Source of the DNA: Candidatus Acetothermia bacterium
Lineage (GTDB): Bacteria; Bipolaricaulota; Bipolaricaulia; RBG-16-55-9; DRXL01
Length of the DNA stretch: 41,532 nt
Assembly: GCA_022683945.1 (NCBI GenBank)
Contig: JAJHSH010000036.1
Coordinates: 1-41,532, forward strand
Direction: 5' to 3'
Shown in pieces: positions 38,355-41,532 of this stretch (position 1 is the first letter of the stretch; every line of letters begins with the position of its first letter). A program made the translations under genes and the position numbers. The notes beneath the pieces were generated by a model, which ran no database searches, was not told the origin of the DNA, and was given only the letters and a program-made list of their open reading frames with translations.

Positions 38355-40292
38355 ATGGCAGGATCGTTCGCGTGGGTTCCCACAAAAGCCTACATCGAGC
38401 AGAGCAATATCTGGCGCTTCATGCAGAAGCACCATATTAAAGACTATAAAGAGCTGATTAAACGCTCGACAGAAGAGATCGAATGGTTCTGGGACGCCGT
38501 CGTCAAAGAGTTACAGATCGAGTTCTTCACGCCCTATCAGAAAGTCTTAGATACTTCTCAGGGGATCGCCTGGGCCAAGTGGTTCGTCGGCGGCAAGATC
38601 AATATTGCCCATAACTGCGTGGACAAGCACGCGCGCTCCCGGCCCGATAAGATCGCGCTCATCTGGGAGGGCGAGGATGGCTCCGTCCGCCGCATCACCT
38701 ATCGCGAACTCTATCAAGAGACCAATCGCCTAGCGAACGCCTTGAAGAGTATGAGCATTGAGAAGGGCGACTGCGTTGGGGTTTTTATGCCGATGGTGCC
38801 AGAGACCGTCGTCGCGATGATGGCCTGTGCCAAACTCGGCGCGATCTTCACCCCGATCTTTTCGGGCTTCGGCGCTCAAGCGGTCGCCGCAAGACTCAAT
38901 GATTGTGAAGCGAAGCTCTTGCTCACCGCTGAGAGCTTCTCGCGCAAGGGCGTTCGCATCGAGATGGGCCAGATCGCCCGTGACGCTGCGCGGCTCTGCC
39001 CGACGGTGAAAGAAGTGATGGCCCTCCCCGAACCTAACCCCCCAGCCCCCTTCCCTAAAGGGAAGGGGGAGTTCCCCTCCCCCTTTAGGGGAGGGGCTAG
39101 GGGAGAGGTCGTCCCCACCGACTCCGAAGACCCGTTTATGATTATTTATACTTCCGGGACCACCGGGCGACCCAAGGGCGCCGTCCACGTCCACGGCGGC
39201 TTCTTAGTCAAGATCGCCCAAGAAGTGGCCCACCAAGTAGACCTGCAAGATCGGGATATTCTCTACTGGGTGACCGATATGGGCTGGATCATGGGGCCTT
39301 GGGAGATAGTCGGGGGCTTGGCCTTGGGCGGGACGGTCTTTCTCTACGAAGGCGCGCCGGATTATCCGAGCGCAGACCGGCTCTGGGCGATGGTCGAGCG
39401 CCACAAGATCTCTATCTTGGGGATCTCGCCCACGCTCATTCGTGCGCTGATGAAGTTCGGCGAAGCGCCCATACAAAAGCATAATTTGAGCAGTCTAAGA
39501 ATCTTAGCTTCAACGGGGGAGCCGTGGAATCCCGATCCGTGGCTCTGGTTTTTTGAAAACGTTGGAGAGAGGCGCTGTCCGATTATTAATCTGTCAGGAG
39601 GCACAGAAGTTGGGGCGTGTTTCTTGTCGCCCTTGCCCATTACGCCCTTAAAGCCCTGTGCGCTGGGGGGACCGGCCTTGGGGATGGAGATAGATGTCTT
39701 CGATTCTGAGGGGAAGCCGCTGCGAGGGGGCGTTGGTGAGTTGGTCTGTAAGAAGCCTTGGCCGGGGATGACGCGCGGGATTTGGAAGGACCCAGAGAGA
39801 TATATCCAGACATACTGGTCGCGCTGGGAGAACGTCTGGGTGCATGGGGACTGGGCTTCTATAGATATAGAGAATGAAGACGGCTTATGGTATCTGCACG
39901 GGCGCAGCGACGACACGATTAAGATCGCGGGGAAGCGCTTAGGGCCGGCAGAGATCGAATCTATCTTGGTGGGCCATCCGGCGGTGGCCGAGTCGGCAGC
40001 GATTGGCGTACCCCATGAGCTGAAGGGCGAGAGCATCTGGTGCTATGCGGTCTTGAAGCCGGGGCGCGAGCCGAGCGATACTCTGCGTAAAGAGCTGCGC
40101 GAGCGGGTGATCGAAGCTTTAGGGAAGTCTTTTGCACCTGAGAGCATCAAGTTTGTCAAAGAGCTGCCCAAGACGCGGAACGCTAAGATTCTGCGCCGGG
40201 CGATTCGCGCGAAAGCCTTGGGGCACGAGCCGGGGGATCTCTCAAATTTAGAAAATCCGCAGGCGTTAGAGGAGATCGCGCGGGCAGGGTAG
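38355..40292 (+). CDS. Acyl-CoA synthetase, AMP-forming (acetyl-CoA synthetase-like)
   Basis: Activates a short-chain carboxylate to its acyl-CoA through an acyl-AMP; 645 residues. The N-terminal ACS region contains WFVGGKINIAHNCVD. The P-loop is YTSGTTGRPKGAVH, the hinge region GRSDDTIKIAGKRLGP, and the catalytic Lys611 lies in KTRNAKILRR, the site acetylated in regulated relatives. The acetate-pocket motif of classic Acs (DTWWQTETG) is replaced by NLSGGTEVG, so another short or medium chain acid is possible. Residues about 226-250 are a translated palindromic repeat, in a loop before the P-loop. ATG 38355 follows AAGGAGGA. Confidence 0.92.
   Translation: MAGSFAWVPTKAYIEQSNIWRFMQKHHIKDYKELIKRSTEEIEWFWDAVVKELQIEFFTPYQKVLDTSQGIAWAKWFVGGKINIAHNCVDKHARSRPDKIALIWEGEDGSVRRITYRELYQETNRLANALKSMSIEKGDCVGVFMPMVPETVVAMMACAKLGAIFTPIFSGFGAQAVAARLNDCEAKLLLTAESFSRKGVRIEMGQIARDAARLCPTVKEVMALPEPNPPAPFPKGKGEFPSPFRGGARGEVVPTDSEDPFMIIYTSGTTGRPKGAVHVHGGFLVKIAQEVAHQVDLQDRDILYWVTDMGWIMGPWEIVGGLALGGTVFLYEGAPDYPSADRLWAMVERHKISILGISPTLIRALMKFGEAPIQKHNLSSLRILASTGEPWNPDPWLWFFENVGERRCPIINLSGGTEVGACFLSPLPITPLKPCALGGPALGMEIDVFDSEGKPLRGGVGELVCKKPWPGMTRGIWKDPERYIQTYWSRWENVWVHGDWASIDIENEDGLWYLHGRSDDTIKIAGKRLGPAEIESILVGHPAVAESAAIGVPHELKGESIWCYAVLKPGREPSDTLRKELRERVIEALGKSFAPESIKFVKELPKTRNAKILRRAIRAKALGHEPGDLSNLENPQALEEIARAG
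39031..39108. repeat. Palindromic repeat translated inside the acyl-CoA synthetase gene
   Basis: ACCTAACCCCCCAGCCCC ... GGGGCTAGGGGAGAGGTC with inner arms CCCTTCCCTAA/AAGGGAAGGG and CCCCTCCCC/GGGGAGGGG. It is open in the reading frame and adds about 25 Pro/Gly-rich residues. Confidence 0.88.
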
Positions 40293-40329
40293 TAATAGTT
40301 GTTACACTGTATTCACGTTGTTTTGCCTC

Positions 40330-40358
40330 TTGATAACCTATATAAGTAGTGTTATAAT
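40330..40358 (+). promoter_or_regulatory. Promoter of the tandem secreted-protein genes
   Basis: TTGATA (40330-40335), 17 bp, TATAAT (40353-40358). The leader of about 38 nt contains an A-run and the ribosome site AAGGAGG. Confidence 0.8.
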
Positions 40359-40402
40359 TCCAGCCATAAAACAAAAAAAATCTAGGTAGTAAGGAGGCGT
40401 CT

Positions 40403-40918
40403 ATGCGTTATCTCAAGCCTGTTGTGGTTGTGCTGTTTGTTTTCTTATGGGGCGGCGGCGGGGGTCTGTCGCAGCAGCAGATCACCATCACCGTCAATCA
40501 GTCGCTCTATCTCGACTGCTCGGCCTCTAGCAATATCAGCCACACGGTCACGCAGGCGAATATCCAAGCGACGCAGCCCATTACAGTAGGGACTTGGAGC
40601 TGTAATATAGATGCGCTCACGAACTACACTCTGAGCGCCAATATGTCGCTCGATACACCCCCGACGAACGTCGTCAACGCCAGCGCCAATGATTTCTCGG
40701 AGACGTGCACGAGCGCAACGGGCAACGGTTCGCCGACGTGCGGCGCGGGCGGCACCTTCGGTCCAATCACGTTGGGCGCGGGAGGAAACACGGCGGGCAG
40801 CAACGGCGCGGACTTTTCGGGCAACGTTCGCGTCAACCTGAGCGACTGGGATGTTCCAACCCCGCCAGGAACCGTTCAGGGTACTATTACGTACTCCGTC
40901 AGCGATTCGACGCCATAA
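40403..40918 (+). CDS. Secreted four-cysteine protein (tandem copy 1)
   Basis: Not recognised. A 171-residue protein with a signal peptide (ends near GLSQ, residue 24). The mature part begins QQITITVNQSLYLDC and looks like an all-beta sandwich rich in Asn, Thr, Ser and Gly. Four cysteines (39, 67, 102, 113) are shared with the next protein, probably two disulfides. It ends GTITYSVSDSTP. Shape, size and tandem arrangement recall surface or pilus-like subunits, but no family motif proves it. The ribosome site is AAGGAGG and the promoter strong. Confidence 0.75.
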   Translation: MRYLKPVVVVLFVFLWGGGGGLSQQQITITVNQSLYLDCSASSNISHTVTQANIQATQPITVGTWSCNIDALTNYTLSANMSLDTPPTNVVNASANDFSETCTSATGNGSPTCGAGGTFGPITLGAGGNTAGSNGADFSGNVRVNLSDWDVPTPPGTVQGTITYSVSDSTP

Positions 40919-40938
40919 AAAATCAAAGGAGGTCGGCT

Positions 40939-41493
40939 ATGATTCGGTACTGCAAGTCTCTTGCGATCTTGGGCTTCGGAGTGCTCTTGCTGGGGTTGGG
41001 GACGTTGGCTCAGCAGAACGTAACTGTCACGGTCAACCAATCGCTCTATCTGGATTGTGTGCCCCCGGATCAGCCGGGAGATGTCACTTATACGATTCTT
41101 CAAGCAGATATAGAGGCGACACAGCCCATTGATATAGGCAACTGGGGCTGCAACGTGGATGCCGTGACGCAGTATCGCCTCAACTCACAATTCACGTCGT
41201 TCTCTGCGCCGTTCATTGTCAATGCCGATACCTCGGATTTCACAACCAACTGCAATACGACCGACCACTTCGGAACTTGCGCCCCGAATTCATCTTTGAC
41301 TCTTGGCGATACCGATCCCAATATTCGTCGCGGCACAGGCTACAACACGGCGGGGACCGATGGCGCCGATTTTGCCGGAGATATCTTCGTCAATATCGGC
41401 ACCGGCCCGACGGGCTGGGATGTGCAGTCGTCCCAACTTCCCGTAACGGCAACGGGTGTCATTACATATACCGTCACGGACACGACGCCTTAG
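40939..41493 (+). CDS. Secreted four-cysteine protein (tandem copy 2)
   Basis: Paralogue of the preceding protein, 184 residues. After the signal peptide (ends near TLAQ, residue 25) it reads QNVTVTVNQSLYLDC; further shared blocks are ATQPI(T/D), W-(S/G)-CN-(I/V)-DA and NTAG(S/T)(N/D)GADF. Cysteines 40, 71, 105 and 114 match those of copy 1. It ends GVITYTVTDTTP. A 20-bp gap with AAAGGAGG separates the genes, so both are made from one mRNA. I chose ATG 40939; the longer frame overlaps copy 1. The function is unknown. Confidence 0.75.
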   Translation: MIRYCKSLAILGFGVLLLGLGTLAQQNVTVTVNQSLYLDCVPPDQPGDVTYTILQADIEATQPIDIGNWGCNVDAVTQYRLNSQFTSFSAPFIVNADTSDFTTNCNTTDHFGTCAPNSSLTLGDTDPNIRRGTGYNTAGTDGADFAGDIFVNIGTGPTGWDVQSSQLPVTATGVITYTVTDTTP

Positions 41494-41502
41494 TATAATA
41501 GA

Positions 41503-41532
41503 CCCTCACCCCCTCCCCGTATACGGGGAGGG
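41503..41532. repeat. Palindromic repeat, cut by the window edge
   Basis: ACCCTCACCCC followed by CCCTCCCCGTA/TACGGGGAGGG, the same palindrome as at 23833-23892. It continues beyond the window. Confidence 0.8.

Noticed and set aside
14729..41532. A CRISPR array made from the many palindromic repeats
   Set aside because: The repeats are dispersed over kilobases, vary in length and have no regular spacers; no cas genes are present.

Overview
The window is bacterial chromosome of moderately high G+C, about 41.5 kb and densely coded on both strands. It probably comes from an uncultured, possibly thermophilic diderm. The sequence does not fix a phylum; the mix of HdrABC-MvhADG, a SoxM-like aa3 oxidase, an archaeal-type aspartyl-tRNA synthetase and many G/C-rich palindromic repeats would fit a deep lineage such as Bipolaricaulota (Acetothermia), but that is a guess. 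Diderm character is suggested by two small secreted proteins that look like outer-membrane barrels.

Layout. 1-5.3 kb: a KhtU/KhtT-type K+/H+ antiporter pair, a DASS (SLC13) carboxylate transporter, type I-alpha glutamine synthetase and YebC. 5.3-6.2 kb: a tandem pair of small barrel-like proteins. 6.2-8.3 kb: a 2.07-kb element with 41-bp terminal inverted repeats and a 7-bp target duplication, carrying two integron-type gene cassettes (alpha/beta hydrolase, methyltransferase) with attC sites and no integrase or transposase. 8.3-11.4 kb: tRNA-fMet, tRNA-Met, smpB, and malic enzyme. 11.7-19.8 kb: an overlapping hdrC-hdrB-hdrA-mvhD-mvhG-mvhA operon, predicted to couple H2 oxidation to flavin-based electron bifurcation; its HdrA carries a GltD-like flavoprotein domain nested inside the inserted ferredoxin. 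19.9-20.6 kb: a HigBA toxin-antitoxin pair and a nucleoside phosphorylase relic. 20.7-25.1 kb: a cytochrome c oxidase operon (II, I, III, III', IV, small membrane protein). 25.2-32.9 kb: a secreted sulfatase, a FAH-family hydrolase, an anti-sigma-like membrane protein with an unknown partner, a secreted subtilase with an EF-hand-like tail, AspRS, an HDAC-family deacetylase and four tRNAs. 33-41.5 kb: thiI, pgk, a DUF151 nuclease-family protein, glmS, an acyl-CoA synthetase and a tandem pair of secreted four-cysteine proteins.

Three kinds of palindromic repeat run through the window. The first (about 60-100 bp, CCCTCACCCC...GGGGTGAGGG or CCTAACCCC...GGGGTTAGG) is translated in frame inside HdrA, MvhD, MvhG and the acyl-CoA synthetase. 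The second (GTAGGGGC...GCCCCTAC) supplies the stop codons of three genes and sits twice inside a cox subunit. The third is a 110-140-bp multi-stem element with two copies whose stems covary. Several genes (yebC, higB, thiI, aspS, coxB) have a good promoter whose -10 box ends 6-10 nt before the start codon, suggesting leaderless mRNAs, and three tRNA genes are followed within 12-36 nt by a protein gene without a ribosome site.
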